Positions 34,449 to 45,660 of a stretch of 64,000 nt of DNA are shown in pieces. Positions within the stretch are counted from its first letter, which is position 1. Each line of letters starts with the position of its first letter. The notes beneath the pieces are model-generated. The model saw only the letters and a program-made list of their open reading frames with translations, was not told the DNA's origin and did not search any database. Source of the DNA: Flammula alnicola (lineage: Eukaryota > Basidiomycota > Agaricomycetes > Agaricales > Strophariaceae); assembly GCA_015499995.1 (NCBI GenBank), contig JADNRV010000262.1:1-64000 (forward strand). The letters run 5' to 3'. Both the position numbers and the translations under genes were made by a program.

Positions 34449-36523
34449 ATGGCTTCAGCATCGTTCGATGACAAGACCGAGTTCGAGAAGCGGGACTTGA
34501 CTGACGAGGCCAGTGCCCCTCCGTCAGACGAGCATATCGGAGATGATCCACCTGTTGTTGAGGCTGAGCCCAGTCGTGCCATCGTCGCTAGATTTGGCGT
34601 ATTGGGACCATTTCTTGGCAAGTTGTTTGATCTAGGTGTGGAAGCGCGGGGTGTCGAACGAGTTCCTGAGAGTATGCGGGACGCTACTTACTTTTGGAAT
34701 AAGTGAGTTGTCAACTTCTTTCGAGCCATATCGTCAAGCTCACCCTCACTAATTTGTATAGCATCTTTATGTGGTGGTGAGTCTCGTTGAATTGCTGATT
34801 TATTTGATGATGATGTTTTTCCCCCTAGGTCGGTGAACACCGTTCTCACCACGATTTCCATAGGTGTTCTTGCGCAGCCACTTTTCGGACTCTCTCTTCC
34901 GTGAGTCGTAGTTGAACGGGTTAGCTCTACCAGAGCGCTATGCTGATTGCAATACAGTGTCGCGGCTGCAACTATACTGTGCTTCGGCGCAATAGCTACT
35001 TGTTTGGTTTCTTTCATTGCGACTTTGGGCCCGAAAACAGGCTTACGCACCATGATAATCACGCGATTCAGTTCAGGATACGTCGGCGGTGCCATTTACT
35101 CCGTCTTGAATATTCTCACCGAGTACGTGCCACATGCAACCCATCCCTAAGAGTGTATTCTTATCTCCTAGCATTGATTCAGGCTCGGCTTCGCGGTTCT
35201 CTGCGTCGTTCTAGGTGGACAGGCCCTCGTGGCAGTCAACCCAGGGACCCTGCCTTTGGGCGCGGGAATAGTCATTGTGGGCGTTCTCAGTCTGATTCCA
35301 TGTTTCATCGGATACGACATGATCCACAAAGCGGAGCGCTATGCCTGGATTCCGCTAACTATCGTGATGATGTTCTTGTGGGCTCTTGGTGCCAAGGCTG
35401 GATTTGATGTATCTGGGGAACGCCTACGTCAAGAAACCGGAAGGGCGTTATCGGCGGATGTTCTGAGCTTCGGAGGGATCATCTTCGGTTCATTCAATGG
35501 CGTCAGTCCATGTCTTACCAGTTGTTGTGCGCTTTGATTAATGGTGTTCCTGATTGAAGTGGGCGCCTATCGCAGCGGATTACAATTGCCGGATGCCTGC
35601 CAAAACATCAGCGTGGAAGATATTTGGCATGACATTCATTGGCCTTTACTTGCCCATTTGTATGGTTGAGATACTTGGAGCTGCGTTGACGTCCATTAGC
35701 GATCCTGCGTATACCGAAGCCTATACAGATGGAGGAACCGGCGGTCTTGTTGCCCAAGTCCTAAAGCCTTGGAAAGGAGGAGGCAAATTCGTTCTCGTCA
35801 TCCTCGCCTTGTCCAATTTGTGAGTACAAGTCTGTGTCTATAACGCACGGCTTGATATAGTATTGCTTACCCGATCATTGATGTTCGTATTCAGAATGAA
35901 CAACATCGTCAACACCTACTCTGCAGGGCTCTCGATACAGGCTCTGGGACGTCCCTTCGCTAAGGTCCCTCGTTTCTTCTGGACCTTGGTCTGTTTCGCG
36001 GCGTACACCATCGCTGGCGTCGTTGGCAGAGCGCACTTCTCTGAAATTCTCACGAATTTCCTGGCTATCTTGGGCTACTGGACCGCATTTTTTGTCGTCG
36101 TCGTTTTGGAAGAGCATTTCATTTTCAGAAGGAAGGGCGGGCGTTTAGGGGGATACAACCTGGATGACTGGGATTCACCCTCACGGTTAGTAACTCTTTC
36201 TCCTCTCTGCCGCCACGATCGTTGCTGACCGCTTCCCATGGGCCATGAATTCCAGGTTGCCTATTGGCATTGCCGGCGTACTGGCAGGTTGTTTCGGTGT
36301 GGCCGGCGCCGTGGTGGGGATGGCAGAAGTCTGGTACACAGGGCCTCTCGCAAAGAAGGCAGGGGCAGAATTTGGGGCCGATCTAGGTTTTGAGGTATGT
36401 CACCCCTTTTCTCAGACTGGACATCATCTAAACATTCGATACCTGGCGTAGCTCGGTGCAGCATTTGCTGCCGTGACTTATCCACCTTTGAGGTGGCTCG
36501 AGATTCATTTCACAGGACGATAA
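34449..36523 (+). CDS. NCS1 family purine-cytosine permease
   Basis: About nine exons encode a 12-helix transporter. The N-terminal cytosolic part (MASASFDDKTEFEKRDLTDE) leads to GVERVPESMRDATYFWN, the conserved segment before helix 1. Further landmarks are SVNTVLTTISIGVLAQPLFG, GPKTGLRTMIITRFSSGYVG (the NCS1 motif), the FGGIIFGSFNGWAPIAADYN stretch, NNIVNTYSAGLSIQALGR and an end in LRWLEIHFTGR. Closest in plan to yeast Fcy2 and its fungal relatives, which bring in cytosine, adenine or related bases by proton symport at the plasma membrane. The substrate is not determined. The open 3' end near 36523 is followed by a gene-poor stretch. Confidence 0.86.
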
Positions 36524-37307
36524 TGGATTATGTGAAGTCGGAATTTCGTTATTTTACACCTTTCTAACTGTAAGTCGGCTGTAGACTCAACATAATTTAT
36601 CTGCGATGAAGCATGCATGACGTACTTGAGCGTACTTGATTGCAAGCCTCACGGGAAGCTTTGACAGACATCGACGCGACGTCCGTCCAATACTGTTCAA
36701 CGTTCCACCTTCGAAGGAAGGTGAGATATCTTTCGGAGATCATCGTTTTCGGTGAGGGTATCGACTCGACGGAGACTGGTCACAGTCAATATCACGAGGC
36801 GTTACGCGTTACGCGTCTCGGCCGCTCAATTTTTGGTTGATGCTAACTGGGAGCACTGGCGCTTATGATCCCGCACCACTCTAGACCACTCTGCAATTGT
36901 TGTCAGTGCCCCATGATCGCTTTTGTCATATCGGAGGAATGCATTCATTGATTCCGGCCAGCTTCAAACCATAAAAATGCTGAGATTCTGGATGCGTCCC
37001 CTGTAGTAATCGGACTCATGCTCGGACCTCAGGCCTCATGCTCAATATAGTACGAATCTCTTGGGGGGACCGTCTCCTTCCCATTGGAGAGAACCCGCTC
37101 TGATTTACCTATTCCAGCACGTCGCTTCTAGTCGCTTTAGGAACTCTCCGTTGTGGCCTGGCACTAAAACAAGAGAGCATGTCTGACAACAACACTCCCC
37201 ATGATTCATATTGCTTCTAGATATGGATATATCGTTGCTTCCGCTCATGATAAGTTTCCCTCTTCATCCGAAAATTTGCTTGTTGACCTTCACCACATCC
37301 CCTCGTA
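36524..37307. other. Intergenic
   Basis: 780 bp; no gene recognised. Includes the promoter side of the next seven-helix gene. Confidence 0.35.
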
Positions 37308-38917
37308 ATGGTGGACCACATACCACTTGACGAGTCGCGACTAGCCGCGACGCTCTGCGAGGCGTTGTGCAATGGTACGTCTCCTCCGATTCCTCTATGT
37401 TATTGGTAGTATTAAGTCAACCTTTATCAGGCATTTACTGGGTGCTACTTTACCATTGCACAGAGGCACTCGTCGCGCGATCTAAGGCCCGTCAGCAGAG
37501 TCTCTTTCGTCCCATCTTTTTTACGTCATGGGCACTTTTCATATGCATAACGGGGGTCAGTCAAGTACCTTCTGCTAAGCACCAGAGAATAGCCTAACAG
37601 CCCTCGTTTCAGCATCTCGTCATCGATATCATTGAACTCTTCAAAGCTTTTACTCCGCGGTCCGAAAAGCCATACTGTGTAGACGCCAATGCGTTAAGCC
37701 CCTCGCAAAGTTTCTATCTTGGCCTCGATTACTGGACCAATGTCACAAACTCTGCATTTTATATAACGACGATTATGCTAGGGGATGGCTTTCTGGTAAG
37801 TATAACCTTTGCTTTTTGCCCAAAGAAGTCAAGTAACCTTCGATCTAAAGATATACCGATTGTATATTGTGTGGTCAAGGAATCGATTCATCATCATTCC
37901 ACCAATTATGTTCAGCTCTGGCGTGTTGGGTTCGTACCACGGCCATTATTATCTCATTGCTTTTGGTTAACCCATTTGATTCTTAGCGACTGGTATATTG
38001 GTGACCTACCTTTTCAGTGAAGCCAGAGCTCCCGTCTTCGTTGTGGCGAGCAAGTGGATTACAGCATTCTTCGTCCTCACTTTCGTGTCAGTACCGAATA
38101 GTACCTCATCCGATTAGTTCGACTACTTATTCTTTCATGAAACACCCAGCTGCAATTTGTACTCCACGTGTACGTTTCGTTTCAATTCCATCATCGTCCT
38201 TCCGATTAATGTGTCTATCCATTGCAGCTCTTATCGGCCTAAAGATCTATCTATCTCAAAGAAGAGTTAAGAACATATCGTTTGGAGCAGGATTTGGAGT
38301 CAGGAATTCCACTTCGAACCCCTTTGCGAGGCTCACATGGATTTTTTTGATAGAAAGTACTCGAAATTCTCATTGAAAGCGCAGCGTTATATTGGTGGGT
38401 TGGAGCAAAACTTCGTCGGATCTATCCCTCACCTTTCTCAGCTTCATTATCATGCTTACCGTGGCCTTCCTGTTATCCGACACAAATCTACTGTACATAT
38501 CTACTGCTATGGTACGTAACTATCTATTTCTATGACTTCTCGTCATTCAAAGAAGTGTTGTTCCAGGTTACGCCTCTAACCGTAAGGAAAGATCCCCTTC
38601 CTCCACTGGTACTAATTAACGAAACTGTGGCTCAGGGAATCATCTTCTGCATGATCGTCACACGGACGCAATACTCCACCTCTACAAATATTTTAACCGC
38701 GTACCGTCAACAGAGGTCAGGAGAAATGGGTCAACGGTGTATGTCGTGTATCTCGCCATCTAATCGTGTGCGCGGCGAAGAGAAGCAACCAAAGGCGATG
38801 CAAGGAATGAGCGAGCGGAGCACCACGGATACTCCTGAGGGGTCTTCTGTCCGCTCCGAAGTAGATTTTGTACTGCACGGAGGGATCACCGTCGAAACGC
38901 ATCGGGAACAGGTATAA
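37308..38917 (+). CDS. Second seven-helix membrane protein, possibly frameshifted
   Basis: Starts MVDHIPLDESRLAATLCEAL and continues across short introns into IYWVLLYHCTEALVAR, FRPIFFTSWALFICIT, YWTNVTNSAFYITTIMLGD, IYRLYIVWSRNRFIIIPPIM and GILVTYLFSEARAPVF. The later helix is read as VLEILIESAALYWWVGAKL but then continues only in another frame (SSDLSLTFLSFIIMLTVAFL), around 38400-38415. No intron fits between, so a frameshift is likely. The tail (TRTQYSTSTNILTAYRQQ) ends at 38917. The helix plan and intron style recall the neighbour at 32342-33677. It may be a decaying member of that family. Confidence 0.5.
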
Positions 38918-39176
38918 TGGGGGAAAAAATCATACTGTATTTCTTATTCATGTTCTGCTACTACGGCGGGCACCGAACTCTTCGTAATATAACCAAAGTG
39001 TTAAATCGGCTAAACACGACCCCAGCAAGCGTCTTGAAAGGAAGATGGAAGGAATGCTGTATCATTGTAGTAAGTCCTTGCACCTTATCGACATGACCAG
39101 ATCCCCGCTGTTCCTGCTCGAGTCTGAAGGTCAGTCAGCGTTGATAGCAAACCAGCGACTCGACAGACCTTTGTGC

Positions 39177-39932
39177 TCATGGCCTGCCACCAGCCGACAA
39201 GGTACCGACTGTAGTCGCCTTAACAGCAGGCAATTGATCCATCTTGTTCGTCCACGTCTTCAACCTCTCGCTCACCACCTCCCACTCTGGGACAGTTCTG
39301 AGATCTGCTAGCAGGGGAAAGAGGAAGAAATCGGCCCAAGTTGGGTTTGTTCCGAAGGCGAAGCCTTCAGGCGCCATTAAAGACTCCGCGACAGCCAAGT
39401 AGCGCTTAAGTTCTACCACGCCGTCCTTGATTTGGTCTCGAATTTCTTGCTCGGATAATACCCCTTCATCCAAAGCCTTGACTCGAGGTTTCACCACGCC
39501 GGCTTCGATCATGGGAAACCCTGCCGAAGAAATACAAGAATCATGAGTTCGGAGTCCTTTTGTGAAATAAAGTGACGGCAACTCAAGCTCACCGAACGAT
39601 GCTGCAAGGCTAACGAACTCCCACATTTTCTCTTCAATCTCAACGTCCGTTCCGGGCTGAATATGCAATGATGGTTCCGGAGCAACTCGATCGATAAATC
39701 GAACGATCGCCTGGCTCTCTCGCAGCTTCACATCTACTTGCTTGCTATCGATTTCATGGATTATGAGGGTCGGGAGATATGCAAATGGGTGGCTCTCCTG
39801 GGCGATTTGACTTTGGGCTCTCGTCGAGATCTGGTTATACTCCAAGCCTTTATACTGCAGCCCAAGAGCGATTGTCCGAGTGAAGCTTGAGAATGGGGTT
39901 CCAATAATCGTGTAAAGTGGTTTACTAGCCAT
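39177..39932 (-). CDS. Glutathione S-transferase
   Basis: The N-terminal thioredoxin-like part (ASKPLYTIIGTPFSSFTRTI, then FAYLPTLI and RESQAIVRFIDRV) has the glutathione-site features, with a Ser pair where class-specific catalysis occurs. The C-terminal helical part carries GTNPTWADFFLFPLLADL, the usual N-capping box region. A single open frame covers 251 residues. However, 72 bases within it, starting GTGAGC and ending TTCGGCAG, look like a stop-less intron whose length is a multiple of three; splicing would join SLAASFG to FPMIEAGVVKPRV and give about 227 residues. Cytosolic detoxification role. It is divergent to SFM1. Confidence 0.85.
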   Translation of the reverse strand: MASKPLYTIIGTPFSSFTRTIALGLQYKGLEYNQISTRAQSQIAQESHPFAYLPTLIIHEIDSKQVDVKLRESQAIVRFIDRVAPEPSLHIQPGTDVEIEEKMWEFVSLAASFGELELPSLYFTKGLRTHDSCISSAGFPMIEAGVVKPRVKALDEGVLSEQEIRDQIKDGVVELKRYLAVAESLMAPEGFAFGTNPTWADFFLFPLLADLRTVPEWEVVSERLKTWTNKMDQLPAVKATTVGTLSAGGRP

Positions 39933-40472
39933 GGGTAAACTGAGAGAACTTCGATGGCGAATGGGCTGTTAAATTTTCCAGTGAAAAAGACTCTCTATAA
40001 GCCAATTTGGAGCGCCTGACTTACATATCAAGTCCGTGTTCCACCACGAACGGAGTGGGAACTAGATTGAATGAGAAATCAATTTCGGGGCATTGCTAAG
40101 CCTGAAGACAACTGGAAAGCACGAATTCCTCGCACGCTAGTCAAGTATTATAAATCGGAAAAAAGGACCCCTACCAACGTCTTGAAGGTAGGCATACCGT
40201 ACTGTATTGTAGTATGTAGAGAACGGGAGCATCATGACATTTCGGCTTGGGTATGCCGACGGCATAGCGCTGAGTTTAAATAATTAGTACCACGTGACTC
40301 CGCAGACGGCTGCTGATGATGACCGCGCACTTTTCTTCCGAGTCCAACAACTGATAACTCCTTAACTCTATAGGCTTGATTACGATTACCTCCGTGAAAT
40401 CAATATTCAGCGAGTCGGGAGGGCAATACGGTGTAACCAAATCCAGCTTTCTCAAGTAGACCGAACGAAAAT
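39933..40472. promoter_or_regulatory. Divergent region GST / SFM1
   Basis: 540 bp between two divergent starts. No TATA box or operator could be assigned with confidence. Confidence 0.35.
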
Positions 40473-41449
40473 ATGAATTTTTCCTATGTTATCGGTATGG
40501 TGCAAAGAGTACGTCCTACGCGGGTATACTGACACCAAATGCAGAGCACATGGAAGAAGACGAAGAGACCACGAAAGCTATACCGCCTTGGGTCGAGCTA
40601 GAGTACGCGGTACCGTCGATTCTATTGGTCCATCCTAGAGAAAAAGCTTACCAGACCTGTTTAGCATATGCGGATGCTCGCAGGCCCGAACGCTCACGTT
40701 CAGTTCACCTCATTATCCCAGTCGTCGTGCGATTTTCTGAATTCAGCATTCGGATCTACATCAGGGCGTTCACTCTCAAAATTTTCCTGTCACCGAGACG
40801 GAGTTCTCGATTTGATGAAGAACGCCGGTGTGCCCCTCGAAAAGGTCTGCCTACTCGACCCAAAAGCAGAGAAAGAACTCTCTCCAGAAGATGGCGACGG
40901 AAGGTTTCAATGGTTTTTGTTCGGGGTACGTGGTTTCGAGGTTATTTCGTGAGACCACCAAAGCCCGTCTCAGACTCAGAAATCGACAGGGTATCTTAGG
41001 TGCGCCCATCAAATGCTGCTCATGATTCTAAATTCCTAACTCTTTGAAGGTGACGATCCACCTCGGGATCGAACTTCTGAGCTTAGAGTCCGTGGATTTC
41101 CTACCCGCCACCTGGGTCCAGTCCAGATGACGACGGATACTGCGCTCGGAGTGACAAAACTGGTCGTGAACGATCATATTCCTCTCAATAAGATCCCATA
41201 CGTTGTGAGTCCCAACCAAACGACCTATTATTTTTCTTACCTACCCTAAACCACTCAGGATCATCCGACCATCAAGTTCAACGCGAAAGAATCAGTAGAA
41301 ATGCCATTTAGTGCGTTATTGATTTCGAACTTGTCCATGTCTCATTAAATTTTGCCTTAGGATACATCGCCGACGGGAGTGAGCCAATACTACCTCCTGG
41401 GATGAAAAAGCATCTCCACGAAGACATGAATAAATCTTTCGATTTCTGA
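40473..41449 (+). CDS. SFM1: SPOUT-family protein-arginine methyltransferase Sfm1
   Basis: Seven exons: 40473-40494, 40545-40609, 40665-40925, 40990-40999, 41050-41204, 41259-41310, 41361-41449; every join is in phase. The fourth exon is only 10 nt. The product shows the Sfm1 pattern: VIEHMEEDEE, PWVELEYA, GVPLEKVCLLDPKAEKELSP, FGGILGDDPPRDRTSELR, then GPVQMTTDTALGVTKLV and ESVEMPFRYIADGSEPILPP. The GILGDDPPRDRT and QMTTDTA segments form the knotted SAM-binding site of SPOUT enzymes. In yeast Sfm1 methylates ribosomal protein uS3 (Rps3) on one arginine; the same target is likely here. Part of exon 3 is duplicated at 44491-44720. Confidence 0.92.
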
Positions 41450-42110
41450 AGAGCAATGCGGAACATCGACTCCGGGTTGCAAGAAGCAGCTGTAAACTAC
41501 TTCAATCAAAAGTGTGGAACGAGACATGATCATCATGACAATCATAATATAAGGCGCGTCCAGGATAACGGCGCGCTTGCCGGTCCAGGAACTACGCCCT
41601 TCTTATTCCGCTCAAGAGCCTAGGTGCCTCGCGACCCCCCTTAGTTCTGTTGTTCCGGTGTGTCAAGCCGCTGTTCAAGATTATTGTTTGACAGCGACAT
41701 TTAGACATCGTGGTTAACGAGGTTTTCGCAGACACTTACGATCGAGCAAAATACTTGAATAAATCCACTTTTAAAACAGCCTCTATTAGGATGCAAGATC
41801 CGCCTTTTTTCTCTTTCAAGTCTCCAACCGTGGCCCGTATACATTCCATTATTTTTAGCAAGGGGCCCCTACTGATTTGCTCTTCAACATAAGATGAGAT
41901 ATTTTCCCTGCAGGAGGCAGTTCCTTTTTCCTTACACCATGAAAGAACATCAGGCGCGGATGATCCAGAAAAAGCCCTGATATTGTTTCTCCGGCACCGA
42001 CTATTTTTGTCCAGGGGTTGGCCTAGTGTTTTCATGACTGACCCTGGACTACATACTGTACATATAAAAGCGAATGTTCCTCGCTCAGAACCGACCAAAG
42101 CTCAAACATC
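41450..42110. promoter_or_regulatory. SFM1 3' flank and WSC gene 1 promoter
   Basis: TATAAAAG at 42063-42070, 41 bp before the WSC start. The flank is also present upstream of WSC gene 2, where TATAAAA stands at 45607-45613. Confidence 0.5.
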
Positions 42111-43932
42111 ATGTCTTTATCGTTCCTAAGGACTGTCTTCAAATCTCTTCTTGCTCTCACTGGATGTGCGGTGGTAGGTCTGTGTCAATGAGCGCTCTGC
42201 ACACATCTCTGACGAAAATTCGACATAGGTCTTCGTAAATGCCTCCCCCGCGCTACAGGCTCGTCAGTCTAGCCTTCCCGCTGGTTGGGTGTCCCTTGGA
42301 TGCTACACGTAAGTCGGCTCCCTTCCGGCTCAAAAGATACGTACCTGACCACCTCACTCAGTGATTCCACCGCAAGCCGCACATTGAAAACGGCATCCTA
42401 CACCGATGTCAATAATATGACTATAGAGTCATGCATCGCCTTCTGTACGCCCAATGGGTACCAGTTCGCCGGCGTTGAGTATAGCAGGGTAAGCGAAGTC
42501 ATTTCTAGTCGATCATGTGAAATGAGTGCCCATGTTTCTTGCTAGGAATGCTGTAATTATTATTCGTTTTGATCGTCACTCAGGCATACTAACGATTTTG
42601 TCAGACTGTGATAATGTAATCGAATCCCCCGGTGCGCCGACTACCGATGGCTGCAACATGGCATGCACCGGAAATGCCGCTGAGATTTGCGGTGGTGCAA
42701 ATGCAATCAATATCTTCAATGAGTGCGCTGTAGATCAGACGATAAATCATTAAAAACTGACAAGCGTCCTGGTTGAATCCATTTTAGCACCGCTGTGTCA
42801 ACTCCTCCGCCTCCGCCGCCTCCGCCGCCTCCGCCTCCAGCGACCATCAAGCAAACCGCGGGTACCTACCAGTATAAAGGCTGCTTCGAGTAAGTTGTCT
42901 CCGTGCAACCTGGTGTTTGTATTGGCCATTCACATTGCCATGCAGAGACGGGGTGAGCGGAGCCCCACGCGATCTTTTGAACAGGATTACGGTGCCGGGA
43001 GGCGTAACTGCCGAAAGCTGCACCGCCGTTTGCCAAGCTGCTGGATTCCCACTTGCTGGTTTGGAATATGCCCAAGAATGCTGTGGGTCTGCATGTTGCT
43101 CTTCTATCTCGCATCACTCAATGATCCTCTAGGGTGTGACACGTACATGCCATTGGTCATCTCTGCCCCGGACTCGGATTGCAACTCGCCCTGTCTTGCA
43201 GACCCAACTGAGCTCTGTGGCGCTGGCAATCGGCTCGCGGTTTATCAGGACACTAGCGCGACTCCTCCGGACCCACATCAGTGCTTGACTAACTCTCAAT
43301 TCACTTCCACGACTCAGCCATTTAGCTTTAATATCCAGGCTGTGCCCACTCCTAGCGGTGGCTCTCCGGTGCCAATTGGCGCCCTGGAGTTGCCAGCAAC
43401 TGGAGGCCAACCAAGCTGGTACATCCTTTCTGTGCGTTTTCGCTGTTTTATCGAATTTTTACGAGGCTTATTTCTGCGTATTCTACAGACGAGCTCCGTA
43501 TCGTACGAAGGCCATACCTATACCTTGTTCGACGGTGTTTTCTCCCCAAACTCTTATGATGGCGAAGGCACTCCTATCCCTCTTGCTCCCAACGTCGGAA
43601 GTACCCAAGTCTTTGCGTTATACTACAACAATTTCACTCCATACAATCAGTACTGTGCCAAGGTAAGAGAAAATATGGATATCGGCATTGGTAAAAACCA
43701 TCTCACATTAGCCTGTATGCAGCCAAATCCTGTGGGCTCTTTCGGTCCATTCATCGGGCCGCCAACGCTCTCTGTCAGCGGCCACGCTGATGAATGGGCT
43801 TTGTGTCCGAACACCACATACTTCGCGAGAGGTCAGGTAGATGTTGTGTTCTCCCCCTCCTCACTTAGTCAGGACTATAACGTCTCCGCATGCGAGAGCG
43901 TGGTCCTCCAGATGTCACAACCTCTTTTTTGA
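42111..43932 (+). CDS. Secreted protein with two WSC domains, intact copy
   Basis: Exon 1 (42111-42173) encodes a signal peptide (MSLSFLRTVFKSLLALTGCA). Two WSC domains follow. The first runs from GWVSLGCYT through NNMTIESCIAFC to ECYCDN and DGCNMACTGNAAEICGG; the ECYC motif appears only when the intron is taken from GTAATT after GAATGCT. The second runs from YKGCFE through VTAESCTAVCQAAGFPLAG to ECWCDTYM and NSPCLADPTELCGAGNRLAV. A linker of twelve prolines joins them. A C-terminal region of about 190 residues (CLTNSQFTS..., GPFIGPPTLSVSGHADEWAL) is unnamed. WSC domains bind carbohydrate at the cell wall. No membrane anchor is seen, so secretion is likely. Confidence 0.85.
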
Positions 43933-44490
43933 TTCTTCAACGAACAATAGCAGACAATTAAAAGCAGAATTTCTGTTTTTACTGAACTATGGCATTTGCT
44001 GGTACTGTACTGTACATATTAGGGATTTCGGTTTGTAAATGGAGCAGAAGCTTTCAGTTTTCTCTGAAGGTTTTGCGAGAGATCCAAGGCTGCTGACTCG
44101 TGCACGTCTTGTCATTGTCGGCAGTGGTCCATCTCATCGAGTAATCATGCATGCAAATACAACAACTTCTCGACGCTATATTACAAGAAGCTATGTACTA
44201 GCACGAAAGAACAGCAAAGCGGAGTAGTGAGATAAATCATCAAGCACTCAGAGGGTGTTGAAAGCCGACAAGAGATGGATCATGGCTTAGCGCTTAGATC
44301 TTAGAGAACAATGAAAATAGGAGCATAAAGAACGACATCAGATCCCAGAATTTCGAGAGAAACGATTAGCTCATTGAATGTTGAGCATCTTACATAAGTA
44401 AGTAAGCGTTTTCTGTTGGCCGAAGAAATCGCCAAACTTGCGCCAAACATTCGAAGGCGGCTTGGAACGAACCTACTTAGTACGTAAATC
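43933..44490. other. Intergenic, end of duplication unit 1
   Basis: 550 bp. Most has no partner in unit 2 apart from the stretch around 44215-44232. Confidence 0.4.
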
Positions 44491-44720
44491 AGGTGGCTCA
44501 CTCTCAAAGATTTAATGTCACCGCAACGGACTCTCGATCTAATGAAACGAGCTGGCAGAGTCTGCTGGCATTCCCATCGAACTCTTTAACCTCAAAGCAG
44601 AGAAGAAACTTTCTCCAGAAGATGGTGACGGAAGATTTGAATGATTTTTGTTCGGGGTATGTGGTTTCTATTTCATGAGACCACGCAAGCCAGCATCTCA
44701 GTCTCGTGCATGGACAGGGT
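44491..44720 (+). pseudogene. SFM1 exon 3 fragment
   Basis: Repeats 40765-40990 with many substitutions: SPEDGDGRF is reduced to frame-broken pieces, and CTCCAGAAGATGGTGACGGA is clear at base level. Without the other exons it cannot code for the enzyme. It marks the start of unit 2. Confidence 0.75.
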
Positions 44721-45660
44721 ACCCTGGGTGCGCTCCGCAAATATCATAAATATAAGACGCATCCAGGATTCACCGGCGAGCTTGCCGGTCCAGGAACTGT
44801 GCCCCTCTTATCCCGCTCAAGAGCCTCGAGTCATGGTCCGGGTGCCTTGCGACCCCCTGGTGTTCTGGTAAGCATGTCAATCGGAAATCCTCTGGCGCTA
44901 TTCAAGGGTTATTGTTTGACAGTGTCAAACTCACCAATATTAAGGCGGCATTCACGGCCAACGAGGTCTTACCAGTTACTGGAATAAATTCACGTTCTAA
45001 AAGAGCCCCGATTAGGATGCAACACGTCTCGAACCATTGTATTGTATTGCCCGCCATTCCTTCTTTCAACAATCCAGCGGCGGAACAGTCATGTAATGTC
45101 ATCCAGAGACGTATCTCCGCGAGACTTGATCATTACATATCATCTGTCTCCCATCCTCTGGCAGTCAAACGAGCGCCGATGGTATTGGTTTTTCCATACT
45201 ACACGTTCTCCTTCCAAGTTTTCACCTCCAAATAGTCTTGGCACGGGTAACATTCCTCTCGAAATCAGTAAGTCGTCCACGAAAAGTCTCCCCTCTTTCA
45301 TGTCATTAAATTCTGCTTTGTTCTAGTTGCGAAGGGTAGGCCCTCACATGCACAACCCTATATACCCCTCTCCATTCCTTGACGGGCTTCAAAATCACCG
45401 CGGTGACACCTTCGCACGATGAACACCTGCTACTTATGTGTTTTCTTGATGTAAGATGGGATATTTCTCCTGCAACAGGCAACCCTTTTCCTCATGAAAG
45501 AAAATCAGACGCGCATGATCCAGAAGAGGTCTTCTCCCGCACCCGCTATTTTTATCCAGGGGTTGGCCGAAAGCTTTCATGACTGAAGTACTGACCCTGG
45601 ACTGCATATAAAATGAACGTTCCTCGCGCTTTGCTTAGGACCGACCAAGGCTTGAATATC

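Larger units (their letters stand above)
40765..44232 (+). repeat. Tandem duplication, unit 1
   Basis: Runs from within SFM1 exon 3 to beyond the first WSC gene. Unit 2 (44491-47810) repeats the same order: an SFM1 exon 3 piece, the GCTTGCCGGTCCAGGAACT segment (41580 and 44785 regions), the WSC gene and the GGAGTAGTGAGA segment after it. Borders are by eye. Confidence 0.75.
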
